Source of the DNA: an uncultured Ruminococcus sp.
GTDB lineage: Bacteria > Bacillota > Clostridia > Oscillospirales > Acutalibacteraceae
Assembly: GCA_902786345.1 (NCBI GenBank)
Contig: CADACB010000001.1
Span: 49,588-113,587 of the forward strand
Reading direction: 5' to 3'
Length of the DNA stretch: 64,000 nucleotides
Both the position numbers and the translations under genes were made by a program. This document shows positions 34,326 through 43,017 of the stretch, piece by piece. Position 1 is the stretch's first letter, and every line of letters begins with the position of its first letter. Under the pieces are notes generated by a model. It searched no databases. It was given only the letters and a program-made list of their open reading frames with translations, and was not told where the DNA came from.

Positions 34326-34484
34326 TTATCTTTCAAATGAAAGACAATCCGTACATTCTTCGGTTGAGGGGTTGCTTTCGTGCGTACCTATCTGAACACT
34401 GTCAAGCGAACAATAATCGCAGTGCTCACAATGGTGTATGCACTGTTCAACGGTACATTGAATACTTCTGTTAACGTTTTCCAT
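34326..34484 (-). CDS. DUF1540 Cys-rich small protein
   Basis: A 52-residue protein starting MENVNRSIQCTVEQCIHH. Seven Cys and two adjacent His, in the order C-x4-C-x3-C-x2-C-x2-C and a late C-x2-C, match DUF1540, a small family thought to bind a metal such as zinc. AAGGAG lies 7 bases before the ATG at 34484, and a hairpin terminator follows. Function unknown; family members are common in spore-forming Clostridia. Confidence 0.82.
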   Translation of the reverse strand: MENVNRSIQCTVEQCIHHCEHCDYCSLDSVQIGTHESNPSTEECTDCLSFER

Positions 34485-34575
34485 ATTGTTTCTCCTTACC
34501 TGCCGTTATTTTCCGGCAGTAATATAATGCCCAGTTAAAGAGAATTTTATTCATTTTATTAATCTGCAATTTTAT

Positions 34576-35226
34576 TTATAAGATTATGTTTATTATCTCT
34601 TCAGGAAAAGCAACAAATTCTGCATTTTCATAAAAATCCAGCATTTCCTCTTTTGTACCATAGCCATAAAGACATCCAATAAAATCAACTCCCGTAAGTG
34701 CAGCACCCTCAGCGTCATATTTTGTATCACCTATCATTATGCACTTAGTGTTATCATCCGCTCCAAGTGCAGACAGAGTATAGCTTATGACCTTGGCTTT
34801 TGTACGTCTTTCCGTACCGGAAGTAGCCCCGCCTACAAAATCAAAATATTCCTCAAGCTCAAGCATTTTTATTATTCTGTGGGCAAAAGGCTCATATTTC
34901 GTTGTGGCAACTCCAAGATGAACACCATTATTCTTAAGCTGTTCAAGTACCTCTTTAATACCGTCATACACCTTGTTCTTGTATATTCCACTTTCAAGAA
35001 AATTTCTTTTATAAATAACAACGCCCTCTTGTGCCTGTTCGTGTTCAAATCCGCATCTTATCAGACTGTCATACATCGGCGGACCTATAAATTTTTTCAG
35101 TTCTGTTTCATCAGGCAACGGTCTGTTCATCTCCTTGAATATCATTCTTACACAATCAAGTATTCCTTCACCTGACTCACTCAATGTTCCGTCAAGATCA
35201 AACAGTGCTATATCATATTTTTTCAT
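34576..35226 (-). CDS. HAD hydrolase (phosphoglycolate phosphatase/PGMB-like)
   Basis: About 216 residues. FDLDGTLSESGEG is the nucleophile Asp motif, VATTKYEP the second, the Lys is in TKAKV and IGDTKYDAEGA is the third. The helical cap at 15-80 marks subfamily IA. The substrate cannot be told; phosphoglycolate or another small sugar phosphate is usual. The start at 35226 (MKKYDIAL) follows AAAGGATTGA. Confidence 0.88.
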   Translation of the reverse strand: MKKYDIALFDLDGTLSESGEGILDCVRMIFKEMNRPLPDETELKKFIGPPMYDSLIRCGFEHEQAQEGVVIYKRNFLESGIYKNKVYDGIKEVLEQLKNNGVHLGVATTKYEPFAHRIIKMLELEEYFDFVGGATSGTERRTKAKVISYTLSALGADDNTKCIMIGDTKYDAEGAALTGVDFIGCLYGYGTKEEMLDFYENAEFVAFPEEIINIIL

Positions 35227-35273
35227 TTTCTTCAATCCTTTTTCAGGCAAGCCTTATGATAAAATACCCGTAA

Positions 35274-37418
35274 TTATCCTTTCATAGTAAGTGATATTCT
35301 GCCTTTTTCAGTGTCGATACTCAGAACCTTTACATTCACAATATCACCTACCTTTAAAACTTCGGAAGGATGTTTTATTCTTTTTTGGCTGATTTCAGAT
35401 ATATGCACCAGCCCATCCTGATGAACTCCAATGTCAACAAACGCACCAAAATCTATTACATTTCTGACTGTGCCCTTCAGTTCCATACCGGGTCTGAGAT
35501 CCTTTATATCAAGCACATCTGTCCTGAGTATGGGTGCAGGAAGCTCATCTCTCGGATCACGTCCGGGCTTTATTATCTCCGTGATAATATCGAGCAATGT
35601 CGGTACACCCGTGCCTATCTTTTCAGCAGCATTTTCCAGTCCGAACTTTTCTGCCCTTGATCTCAGATCCGAAAGTCCGCCGTTTGTAATATCCGAGGTT
35701 TCATATCCGCAAATATCAAGCAGTTTTTTTGCGGCGTCATATGATTCGGGATGTACCGCAGTATTATCAAGCGGATTCTTACTTTCCGGAACCCTTAAAA
35801 AACCTGCACATTGTTCATATGCCTTAGGACCGAGCTTTGAAACCTTTTTCAATTCAGAACGAGATGTAAACGCACCATTCTCTTCACGATAAGTCACTAT
35901 ATTTTTTGATACTGTCGCACTCACTCCTGCCACTCTTGAAAGAAGTGCAGGAGAAGCCGTATTGAGATCTGCACCAACACTGTTAACACAATCCTCTACA
36001 ACACCATCAAGTGCTTCACTTAATCTTTTCTGAGGCATATCGTGCTGATATTGTCCAACACCTATGGATTTAGGGTCTATCTTTACAAGCTCCGCAAGCG
36101 GATCCTGCAAGCGTCTTGCAATTGAAACAGCGCTCCTAAGTGTAAGATCAAGATCAGGCATTTCAGCCGCTGCAAGCTTTGACGCAGAATAAACCGACGC
36201 ACCCGCTTCACTGACTATCACATAAGATACCTTTTCATCTATTTCCGAAATACACTCAGCCGCAAACATTTCTGTTTCCCTTGTAGCTGTTCCGTTACCG
36301 ATAGATATCACCTGCGCGTTATGCTTATGTATCATATCTTTAAGGAGCTGCTTTGATTTTTTTACCTGATTTTCACCGTGAGTAGGATATATCACTGCTG
36401 TGTCAAGAACTCTTCCCGTAGGATCTACAACAGCAAGCTTACATCCTGTTCTATATCCGGGGTCAAGTCCGATAACCGTATAGCCCTTGACAGGCGGCTG
36501 CATCAGAAGCTGGCGAAGATTAAGTGCAAAAAGCTTTATAGACTGCTCATCGGCAGCTTCGGTAAGCTCAGAACGTATCTCTCTTTCAACAGAGGGAAAT
36601 ATCAGTCTTGTATAAGCATCGTCACAGGCAGCCTTTACAAGCTGTGAACAGTCATTGTTGCCTATGACAGTCAGTTTGTATATAATATTCAGGCATTTCG
36701 TAGCATCAATATCTACACTCACCTTCAAGAAGCCCTCACGTTCGCCCCTGTCAATAGCAAGCAAACGGTGTCCGGGTATGCTTTTCACAGGCTCACTGCT
36801 ATCATAGTATGCGGTATAGATGCTTTTTTTCTCAGGATCTACAGCCTTTGTTCTGAGTCTTGCGTTCAGACGAATAATGTTTTTAAGTCTTTTTCTGATT
36901 TCTGCGTTATCTGAAATATTTTCAGCAATAATATCCATAGCTCCCTGTATGGCTTCATCAGCGTTTTCTACTCCCTTTTCAGGATCTATATAGCCCTTAG
37001 CTTCAATATAAGGGTCAATGCTTTGCTGAGACATAATATTATCTGCAAGGGTCTGCAATCCTTTCTCCTTGGCAACAGAGGCTCTTGTTTTTCTTTTGGG
37101 CTTATAAGGGCGATAAATGTCTTCAATCTCTGAAAGTACGGAAGCATTTGAAAGTGCTGCGGCTATTTCTTCGTTCATCTTACCCAAGCCCTCAATAAGA
37201 CCTGCAACCTCTTCACGCCTCTTATCAAGATTTCTCAGATATTCAAGTCTTTCGCTGATTTCTCTTATCGTCTGATCGTCAAGCGTACCGTGCATTTCCT
37301 TTCTGTATCGTGCAATAAACGGGATGGTATTTCCCTCATCAAGAAGCGTTATTATATTTTGTGCATATTCTTCTTTTATATTGAACTCCTTCGCAAGCTC
37401 CTTTGAATATTCTGTCAT
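35274..37418 (-). CDS. tex: Tex family transcription accessory protein
   Basis: About 714 residues. The N-terminal helical region is followed by the YqgF-like core with GLDPGYRTGCKLAVVD (about 320), helix-hairpin-helix segments (GVGQYQHDM, SKNIVTYREENGAF) and a C-terminal S1 RNA-binding domain (GTVRNVIDFGAFVDIG). Tex binds nucleic acid and affects transcription and RNA turnover. The start at 37418 has GAAGGA upstream; an in-frame upstream extension lacks a site. Confidence 0.95.
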   Translation of the reverse strand: MTEYSKELAKEFNIKEEYAQNIITLLDEGNTIPFIARYRKEMHGTLDDQTIREISERLEYLRNLDKRREEVAGLIEGLGKMNEEIAAALSNASVLSEIEDIYRPYKPKRKTRASVAKEKGLQTLADNIMSQQSIDPYIEAKGYIDPEKGVENADEAIQGAMDIIAENISDNAEIRKRLKNIIRLNARLRTKAVDPEKKSIYTAYYDSSEPVKSIPGHRLLAIDRGEREGFLKVSVDIDATKCLNIIYKLTVIGNNDCSQLVKAACDDAYTRLIFPSVEREIRSELTEAADEQSIKLFALNLRQLLMQPPVKGYTVIGLDPGYRTGCKLAVVDPTGRVLDTAVIYPTHGENQVKKSKQLLKDMIHKHNAQVISIGNGTATRETEMFAAECISEIDEKVSYVIVSEAGASVYSASKLAAAEMPDLDLTLRSAVSIARRLQDPLAELVKIDPKSIGVGQYQHDMPQKRLSEALDGVVEDCVNSVGADLNTASPALLSRVAGVSATVSKNIVTYREENGAFTSRSELKKVSKLGPKAYEQCAGFLRVPESKNPLDNTAVHPESYDAAKKLLDICGYETSDITNGGLSDLRSRAEKFGLENAAEKIGTGVPTLLDIITEIIKPGRDPRDELPAPILRTDVLDIKDLRPGMELKGTVRNVIDFGAFVDIGVHQDGLVHISEISQKRIKHPSEVLKVGDIVNVKVLSIDTEKGRISLTMKG

Positions 37419-37484
37419 ATATTTTCCTTCTTTCTTTATACTATATATACATATCATACCTATCTTATCATAAGAGCCTAAGCT

Positions 37485-38279
37485 TTATTTTGGTGCGAAA
37501 AGCGAGCCTGTCCACTGCACAGCATAGCATATTCCGAAAATAACAGGCTGGTGGGCTATGTATATAAGAAGTGAATGTCTGCCGAGAAATGATAAGAACG
37601 GTATTCTTTTTTTGAACATAAACTTCGGAAATTTTTTCTTAACACCTATCCTGCCAAGGTATGTTCCTGCAAAGAACAGGAACATCCACGGAAGAAGGGG
37701 AAAATAGTCACTCGAATAGAAGCCTTTATATGGAAATCCGAACATAAACAAAAATCTTGTTGTATACCATGCCTTGGGTACTTCCAGTGTGAAAAGAAAC
37801 GGTATGCCGACTGTACCGATTGCAATATGATATGTGAAAACAAACATTACTGCATTAAATATGATACCAATAAATGAAGGAATGAGCTTAAGATATTTAT
37901 TACTCAGACCGTAAAGCAGCATACAAGATGCAAGCATATGCAATATGCCGAATTGTATCATATTCTCATATCCAACAGTGAGATATGTCACAAGCGTTAT
38001 CACTGCAGAAATAAACGCAAGCTTTACTCCTCTTTCAAAATTTGAATGACTTAGGTTGCAAGCAATTCCTGAAATAACAATGAACAGTCCTGCAAAATAA
38101 GGTTCGGCAGGATTAAAAAAGTTCACAAGATCTTTTCCCCATTTTATATTGAAGAAAAAACCTATGGTGTAAAAAGCGTGGAAAAATATCATACAGAATA
38201 TTGCAGCCCCTCTCAGCTCGTCAAGGATCTGTATTCTCGGTCGGGATTTGAGAGTCCTTTCCTTTGCCTGTTCAGCCAA
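37485..38279 (-). CDS. DUF1624/HGSNAT-like membrane acyltransferase
   Basis: About 264 residues, with roughly eight membrane helices. ILDELRGAAIFCMIFFHAF at the start is the DUF1624 (heparan-alpha-glucosaminide acetyltransferase-like catalytic) signature, with the conserved Arg and His. It may acetylate a surface sugar across the membrane; the substrate is unknown. A TTG at 38279 has AAGGAG 7 bases upstream and is preferred over the GTG at 38288, which overlaps that site. Confidence 0.82.
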   Translation of the reverse strand: MAEQAKERTLKSRPRIQILDELRGAAIFCMIFFHAFYTIGFFFNIKWGKDLVNFFNPAEPYFAGLFIVISGIACNLSHSNFERGVKLAFISAVITLVTYLTVGYENMIQFGILHMLASCMLLYGLSNKYLKLIPSFIGIIFNAVMFVFTYHIAIGTVGIPFLFTLEVPKAWYTTRFLFMFGFPYKGFYSSDYFPLLPWMFLFFAGTYLGRIGVKKKFPKFMFKKRIPFLSFLGRHSLLIYIAHQPVIFGICYAVQWTGSLFAPK

Positions 38280-38465
38280 ATATATCACTCCTTCTGCAGG
38301 TTTATAAGCAAAACTTCATCATAATTAACGTATAATTCATAAATTAATGTGCGGACCTTAACAGGGTAACTGCTGCAGTAAATAATAATGGTATAAAATA
38401 ATTACGGAAGTACAGACACTGCCCACAAATTGAAACCGGCACTCGACGGTTGAATGGTATTACGC

Positions 38466-38493
38466 TTGCTTTTAAACCTCAATATGTTATAAT
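38466..38493 (+). promoter_or_regulatory. Promoter of the thioesterase gene
   Basis: TTGCTT (38466-38471) and TATAAT (38488-38493), 16 bp apart, about 70 bp before the ATG. Confidence 0.5.
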
Positions 38494-38565
38494 TATACTA
38501 CAATATCAGATTATATCAGTAATCGGGATTATAATCAAGAAAAAATAAGCGAGGTAATATCAAAA

Positions 38566-38958
38566 ATGGATAATTTGACTATCGGTGCTGAATATACAGT
38601 ATATGCCAAAGCAAACGATTCAAATACCGCTGAAAAAATGGGCAGCGGTTCACTTGAGGTCCTTGCAACTCCTGCTGTTGTTGCACTTATGGAAAAGGCA
38701 GCCTGCAAGGTGCTTGAGCCTTATCTTGATGAAGGAATAACTACAGTCGGCACACTTATTTCAGTGGAACACATCAGTGCAAGCCCTGTTGGCGCAGACA
38801 TCAGTGCAAAAGCTGTTCTCACCGGAACAGACGACCGCAAATACCGCTTTGAAGTATTCGCATATGACAATGCAGGTCTTATTGCAAAGGGAAGTCACGA
38901 ACGCTTCTCAGTAAAGTCAGAAAAATTTATACAAAAGGCAAAGGCTAAGCTTGGATAA
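38566..38958 (+). CDS. FlK-like hotdog thioesterase
   Basis: A 130-residue hotdog-fold protein. TPAVVALMEKAA supplies the Thr and Glu, and VGTLISVEHISASPVG the His, of the Thr/Glu/His site known from fluoroacetyl-CoA thioesterase (FlK) and relatives. Real substrates of gut homologues are unknown, and fluoroacetate resistance should not be assumed. It is 12 bp before the C_GCAxxG protein gene, so the two form an operon. Confidence 0.85.
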   Translation: MDNLTIGAEYTVYAKANDSNTAEKMGSGSLEVLATPAVVALMEKAACKVLEPYLDEGITTVGTLISVEHISASPVGADISAKAVLTGTDDRKYRFEVFAYDNAGLIAKGSHERFSVKSEKFIQKAKAKLG

Positions 38959-38970
38959 GGAGGAACTTTT

Positions 38971-39348
38971 ATGAACAGAGCAGAAAAGGCGGCAGAGCTT
39001 AAAAAAAGAAACAATTGTTGTCAGGCTGTTTTGCTTGCATATTCAGATATACTGCCGTTAAGCGAAGATGAGCTTAAAGCAATAGGATCAGGCTTTGGCA
39101 GCGGTATGGGATGTATGAAAGCGACCTGCGGTGCACTGTGTGGTGCATCTGTTGCCGCAGGACTGCTCAATAAAACAGGACACCTCACACCTGCACTTAC
39201 AAGACAGATAGTTGATAAATTTGAGCAGCTTTGCGGTGCAACAATATGCAGCGAATTAAAGGGAATCAAAACGGGCAAGCCTGTTTGCAGCTGTGATGAC
39301 TGTGTGAGAAATGCCGTTATTTCATTAGAGGAAGTTATTAATCTTTAA
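38971..39348 (+). CDS. C_GCAxxG_C_C family redox protein
   Basis: 125 residues. NNCCQAV, GCMKATCGALCGAS and the late CSCDDC fit the C-GCAxxG-C-C family, small proteins whose Cys set probably binds an Fe-S cluster or acts in redox exchange. AAGGAGG precedes the ATG. The pairing with a CoA thioesterase suggests a small-molecule redox or CoA pathway, which is inference. Confidence 0.88.
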   Translation: MNRAEKAAELKKRNNCCQAVLLAYSDILPLSEDELKAIGSGFGSGMGCMKATCGALCGASVAAGLLNKTGHLTPALTRQIVDKFEQLCGATICSELKGIKTGKPVCSCDDCVRNAVISLEEVINL

Positions 39349-39448
39349 GTCACAGGCTTCACTCTGCAATACGGATATGAACCGTAATACTGCAATGTAA
39401 TCATCCCCCTGAAAGTGCTTTATAAAATTCTACAATAAAATAAAACAA

Positions 39449-39488
39449 GGACAGAGACACGTCAATTTTAGTTGACGCATTTCTGTCC
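39449..39488. terminator. Terminator between convergent genes
   Basis: GGACAGA...GTCAA and TTGAC...TCTGTCC form an interrupted stem between the C_GCAxxG gene and the PH-like gene on the other strand, usable in both directions. Confidence 0.65.
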
Positions 39489-39514
39489 ATTATATTTTAA
39501 GATATACACCTTGC

Positions 39515-40081
39515 TTAGTGAACAGGGTGATATGGTATTGCAGGCTGAACGTAGTTGGTAATATTATCCTTGCAGATACGAAGAGTTCTGTTAAACTCAA
39601 CAATTTCGTTATACGAAACAAGCCTGAGGTCAACACACACAGTTCCGCCGGCATAGTTTATATAAAAGATCGTTCTTCTCTGAATAATATATGAAATAAT
39701 CCATATTATACCAAAAGTAATAGCAATAATGCGGATGACTATACCGACATTTTTCATTGACGATGAATCTCCTTCAAGAGCCAGAAAGATAATACCGAAT
39801 ATAAAACTAAGAATACTCAAGAGGATATAGCCGAGAGGATTTATTTTTTTAAAGCCCGTTCCGGTTATGTCTTTAAGATCTACTATTTCTTCGCCCATAT
39901 ATTTTGTACCAAATATCATACCGCTTCTTATTTTCCCTTTGAAATAAACTCTTTTGTCTGTCAGCATAAGTGACATTTTGCCTATAACGCCTGTTGTTAG
40001 AAAACTTTGTAGTGTAGTATTTCCTAACGTAGCTATAATATTTTCTCTTGGGTCTGAAACAATGCTCTGCAAATCACTCAT
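39515..40081 (-). CDS. PH-like domain membrane protein
   Basis: 188 residues. An N-terminal bacterial PH-like strand set (LMLTDKRVYFKGK, IVDLKDITGTGFKK) surrounds two adjacent membrane helices (about 83-102 and 111-130), and more strands follow (RTIFYINYAGGTVCVDLR). The layout resembles short bPH_2/YdbS-type proteins. Function unknown. It is single and divergent from ychF. Confidence 0.65.
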   Translation of the reverse strand: MSDLQSIVSDPRENIIATLGNTTLQSFLTTGVIGKMSLMLTDKRVYFKGKIRSGMIFGTKYMGEEIVDLKDITGTGFKKINPLGYILLSILSFIFGIIFLALEGDSSSMKNVGIVIRIIAITFGIIWIISYIIQRRTIFYINYAGGTVCVDLRLVSYNEIVEFNRTLRICKDNITNYVQPAIPYHPVH

Positions 40082-40224
40082 AAATTACACATCCTTGTTT
40101 TTATCATTTGACATTTGTCAAATCCGTCTACTATTTTATCACAATGATAAGAATTTTACAATACATCAATATAACATAATTAGGCAATTTCACGACACAA
40201 GAAATATAATTGCTCTGATTACTA

Positions 40225-40253
40225 TTGAGAGAAACATTTTTTTATGATATAAT
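40225..40253 (+). promoter_or_regulatory. Promoter of ychF
   Basis: TTGAGA (40225-40230), 17 bp, TATAAT (40248-40253), then AAAGGAG before the ATG at 40300. Confidence 0.7.
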
Positions 40254-40299
40254 TGTCTTATTGATTTGTATTTTTGAAAATAAAGGAGACAGAAATAAA

Positions 40300-41397
40300 A
40301 TGAAATTAGGAATCGTAGGTTTACCGAATGTCGGCAAAAGCACACTGTTCAACGCAATAACAAATGCAGGTGCTCAGTCTGCAAACTATCCGTTTTGTAC
40401 GATAGAACCAAATGTCGGTGTGGTTGCTGTTCCGGATAAACGTCTTGATAAGCTTGCAGAAATGTACCAGCCTGAAAAATTTACTCCGGCAACCATCGAA
40501 TTTGTTGATATTGCAGGTCTCGTAAAGGGTGCGTCTAAAGGCGAAGGTCTTGGAAACAAATTTCTTGCAAACATCAGAGAAGTAGATGCTATTGTTCACG
40601 TTGTACGCTGCTTTGAAAATGACGACATTGTACACGTTGAGGGCAGCATAGATCCCAAGCGTGACATTGACACCATAAACGTTGAGCTTATACTTTCAGA
40701 CATTGAAATACTTGACCGACGCATTGATAAAACAATGAAGCTTTTAAAGGGTGATAAGAAATATCAGTCAGAGCTTGATTTCTTTAACCGTGTAAAAGAA
40801 GCTCTCGATCAGGGAAAAGCTGCACGCTCGGTTGAATGCACTCCAGAAGAAGCCGAACTTCTTTCAAGCGTTTCTCTGCTAACAAACAAACCTATCATTT
40901 ACGCAGCCAATCTCAGTGACGGTGATTTCAAGGACGGATCAGCTGACGGAAATCCCTATTTTGCATCTGTAAAGGAAATTGCACAGTCAGAGCACGCCGG
41001 TGTTCTTCCGATATGTGCAGAGATAGAAGCAGAAATTTCAGGTATGGAACCGGATGAAAAAAAGCTGTTCCTGTCTGAGATGGGACTTGAGCAATCGGGA
41101 CTTGACAGACTTATCAATGCCTGCTATGATCTGCTCGGTTTAATATCATACCTCACAGCCGGAAAACCAGAGGTACGTGCGTGGACTATCACCAAGGGAA
41201 CAAAAGCTCCTCAGGCAGCCGGCAAGATCCACACAGACTTTGAACGAGGCTTTATTCGTGCAGAGGTGGTTGCATTTGACGATCTTATCTCGTGCGGTTC
41301 TATGGCCGCTGCAAAAGAAAAGGGTCTTGTACGTTCTGAGGGCAAGGAATATGTTATGAAGGACGGAGATATTGTTCTCTTCCGCTTCAATGTGTAA
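40300..41397 (+). CDS. ychF: Redox-regulated ribosome-associated ATPase YchF
   Basis: About 365 residues starting MKLGIVGLPNVGKST, the P-loop. FVDIAGLVKGASKGEGLGN is the G3 region, followed by the YchF coiled-coil insert and a C-terminal TGS domain (AWTITKGTKAPQAA, DFERGFIRAEV). YchF is a universal Obg-family ATPase. The start codon follows AAAGGAG, so the upstream in-frame extension is not translated. It is followed by its own terminator. Confidence 0.97.
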   Translation: MKLGIVGLPNVGKSTLFNAITNAGAQSANYPFCTIEPNVGVVAVPDKRLDKLAEMYQPEKFTPATIEFVDIAGLVKGASKGEGLGNKFLANIREVDAIVHVVRCFENDDIVHVEGSIDPKRDIDTINVELILSDIEILDRRIDKTMKLLKGDKKYQSELDFFNRVKEALDQGKAARSVECTPEEAELLSSVSLLTNKPIIYAANLSDGDFKDGSADGNPYFASVKEIAQSEHAGVLPICAEIEAEISGMEPDEKKLFLSEMGLEQSGLDRLINACYDLLGLISYLTAGKPEVRAWTITKGTKAPQAAGKIHTDFERGFIRAEVVAFDDLISCGSMAAAKEKGLVRSEGKEYVMKDGDIVLFRFNV

Positions 41398-41429
41398 CAT
41401 TATAACTTCTGATAAAAAGTAAAAAGCGT

Positions 41430-41467
41430 CCCCGTATGTATATGGCAGAAACTGAATACATACGGGG
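41430..41467 (+). terminator. Terminator of ychF
   Basis: CCCCGTATGTAT and ATACATACGGGG form a 12-bp stem with a 14-base loop, followed by ATTTTTC. Confidence 0.88.
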
Positions 41468-41555
41468 ATTTTTCTGTAATTTGTTGTGTCAAAAAGCAGG
41501 TTATGTGTATATTATGATAGTGTAAGACACAAATAAAAGAACGGCCGGTGATACT

Positions 41556-41705
41556 ATGCGAAGATGTCTGAGAAACGGAAACATACTTGCTTTCAGCATA
41601 GGACTCTTGATTTCCCGTCTGCTGCCGCAGGGTTGGCTTGTTATAGCTATTGCTGCCATACTTGCTGTGACCTCTATTGCAGGCTCGCGCTGCTGTAGAT
41701 ACTGA
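41556..41705 (+). CDS. 49-residue single-helix membrane peptide
   Basis: Starts MRRCLRNGNILAFSIGLLIS and contains one hydrophobic stretch of about 28 residues flanked by Arg and Cys (SRCCRY at the end). The type is common in spore-forming Clostridia, where an Arg-rich head is followed by a short hairpin helix. Only a weak ribosome binding site is seen, so coding is probable but not certain. It lies about 100 bp before spoVM. Confidence 0.55.
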   Translation: MRRCLRNGNILAFSIGLLISRLLPQGWLVIAIAAILAVTSIAGSRCCRY

Positions 41706-41801
41706 CATACAACTACGACAGCAGGCAGACATATCAAGGATGGGTTCTTATTAAAGAATGAACTCTTCAGCTATATTTATATTCTTGACGGAGGGATACT
41801 T

Positions 41802-41909
41802 ATGAAGATCGTTATCGTTGACAAACCAAGATTTTTCGGTTTTTTCCTAAGAAAGATGTTTAAAATAAAAAAACTGCCAGAAAAGAACGGCTTACAGCCA
41901 ATGCTTTGA
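41802..41909 (+). CDS. spoVM: SpoVM-like sporulation peptide
   Basis: A 35-residue peptide starting MKIVIVDKPRFFGFFLRKMF. It lines up without gaps to the B. subtilis SpoVM pattern: Met-Lys start, Pro at position 9, a basic residue at 10, Phe at 11, Gly at 13, Arg at 17, Met at 19 and a basic tail. In B. subtilis this amphipathic helix senses the curved forespore membrane and anchors SpoIVA. The ribosome binding site GGAGGG is strong and a good terminator follows. No other spore gene is near. The length is 9 residues more than the Bacillus peptide. Confidence 0.72.
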   Translation: MKIVIVDKPRFFGFFLRKMFKIKKLPEKNGLQPML

Positions 41910-41953
41910 GAACTATCACTGACAGCAACTGAAATGAAAATATTCATCTTAAG

Positions 41954-41984
41954 CCACGCATTGCCCGAACAGGATAATGCGTGG
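41954..41984 (+). terminator. Terminator of the spoVM-like gene
   Basis: CCACGCATT and AATGCGTGG form a 9-bp stem followed by TATTTTTGTTTTC. Confidence 0.82.
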
Positions 41985-42115
41985 TATTTTTGTTTTCTTA
42001 CACTATTTAAACGGAAACTTTATATTCTTATGATATTTTTTACTCAAAGGTATATGAAAATTTAAAAAATTGTGGTATGATATATAATATAATTACAATT
42101 CCGGCGGTGACAACA

Positions 42116-42613
42116 ATGAAAAGACTTGATCATGAAAAAAGCAGGACCATAAATTACAGCGCAGATATTCCGACACTTGAAGCTTACTATGACAGACAAT
42201 TCGATCTCATTAAAAAAGGCAATACCGATCTTGTAACCCTTGAGCTGGTTATGCTCGGCAGAGCACTCGATTTTATACGCTTCTCCAAAAAAAAACTTGG
42301 TATAGCCCTTGATAATTCCGAAGTATCAATCGACGCCTTCGAGGAAGTAGTTGATGCTATTGACCGAGGTGTGGTACAGGATGAGCTTTTTTCAGAGGAT
42401 TCAGGAAACATTGCCAAAAGTATGAGTGCTTACCTCGGCTTGCTTATCATTGCCAACGTCGGAGGAAAATGGTCAGATACCGAAAACGGCGTCGCTGTCA
42501 ATGTCAACGGCAAAGATGCTTATGTCTATGAATATATAGAAAAAAGACTTCTTGGTGCTTCGGGGGTAAATGCAGTAAGCTATTACAGGTCCGTCAAAAC
42601 AGCACAGCAATAA
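42116..42613 (+). CDS. Conserved-looking protein of unknown function
   Basis: About 165 residues, mostly helical and acidic. It starts MKRLDHEKSRTINYSADI and has VVDAIDRGVVQDELF and MSAYLGLLIIANVGGKW. I do not recognise the family. It sits 20 bp upstream of rbfA in the place where infB and ylxP-type genes are usually found, and is likely cotranscribed with rbfA, nrnA, truB and ribF. The start follows CGGCGGTGA. Confidence 0.65.
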   Translation: MKRLDHEKSRTINYSADIPTLEAYYDRQFDLIKKGNTDLVTLELVMLGRALDFIRFSKKKLGIALDNSEVSIDAFEEVVDAIDRGVVQDELFSEDSGNIAKSMSAYLGLLIIANVGGKWSDTENGVAVNVNGKDAYVYEYIEKRLLGASGVNAVSYYRSVKTAQQ

Positions 42614-42633
42614 CAATTATTACGGAGGTATTT

Positions 42634-43017
42634 ATGCCAAATTTCAGAGCAGACAGAATGTCAGAGGATATACAAAGAGAAATAGCCGCAATACTGAGGG
42701 AAATGAAAGATCCTCGTCTTCACAACGGTATTATAAGCGTTGTAAGATGTGAAACCACCCACGACCTTTCTTACAGCAAGGTGTATATAAGCTCAATGAA
42801 CGGTCTTGATACGGCAAAAGAAGCTGTAAAGGCTCTCAAAAACGCTCAGGGATTTATCCGCCACGAGCTTGGAACAAGGCTTAAGCTAAGATATGCGCCT
42901 GCACTTGCATTTGAAGCAACCGATTCAATTGAATACAGTGCAAATATTTCAAGAATGCTTAATGATATTCAGTATTCAACCAACGAAATTGATAATAACG
43001 GAGATAACAAGGAATGA
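42634..43017 (+). CDS. rbfA: Ribosome-binding factor A
   Basis: 127 residues with the RbfA KH-like fold: RADRMSEDIQREIAAIL and MKDPRL at the start, KVYISSM and an RHELGTRLKLRYAPAL stretch. It helps mature the 30S subunit. ACGGAGG precedes the ATG. Its stop overlaps the nrnA start (ATGA). Confidence 0.95.
   Translation: MPNFRADRMSEDIQREIAAILREMKDPRLHNGIISVVRCETTHDLSYSKVYISSMNGLDTAKEAVKALKNAQGFIRHELGTRLKLRYAPALAFEATDSIEYSANISRMLNDIQYSTNEIDNNGDNKE

Noticed and set aside
34292-34474. 60-residue plus-strand ORF
   Set aside because: It is antisense to the Cys-rich DUF1540 gene, which has the better ribosome binding site and family match.
38566-38958. Fluoroacetate resistance gene
   Set aside because: The fold and catalytic residues match FlK relatives, but nothing here shows fluoroacetyl-CoA specificity and most homologues are general thioesterases.
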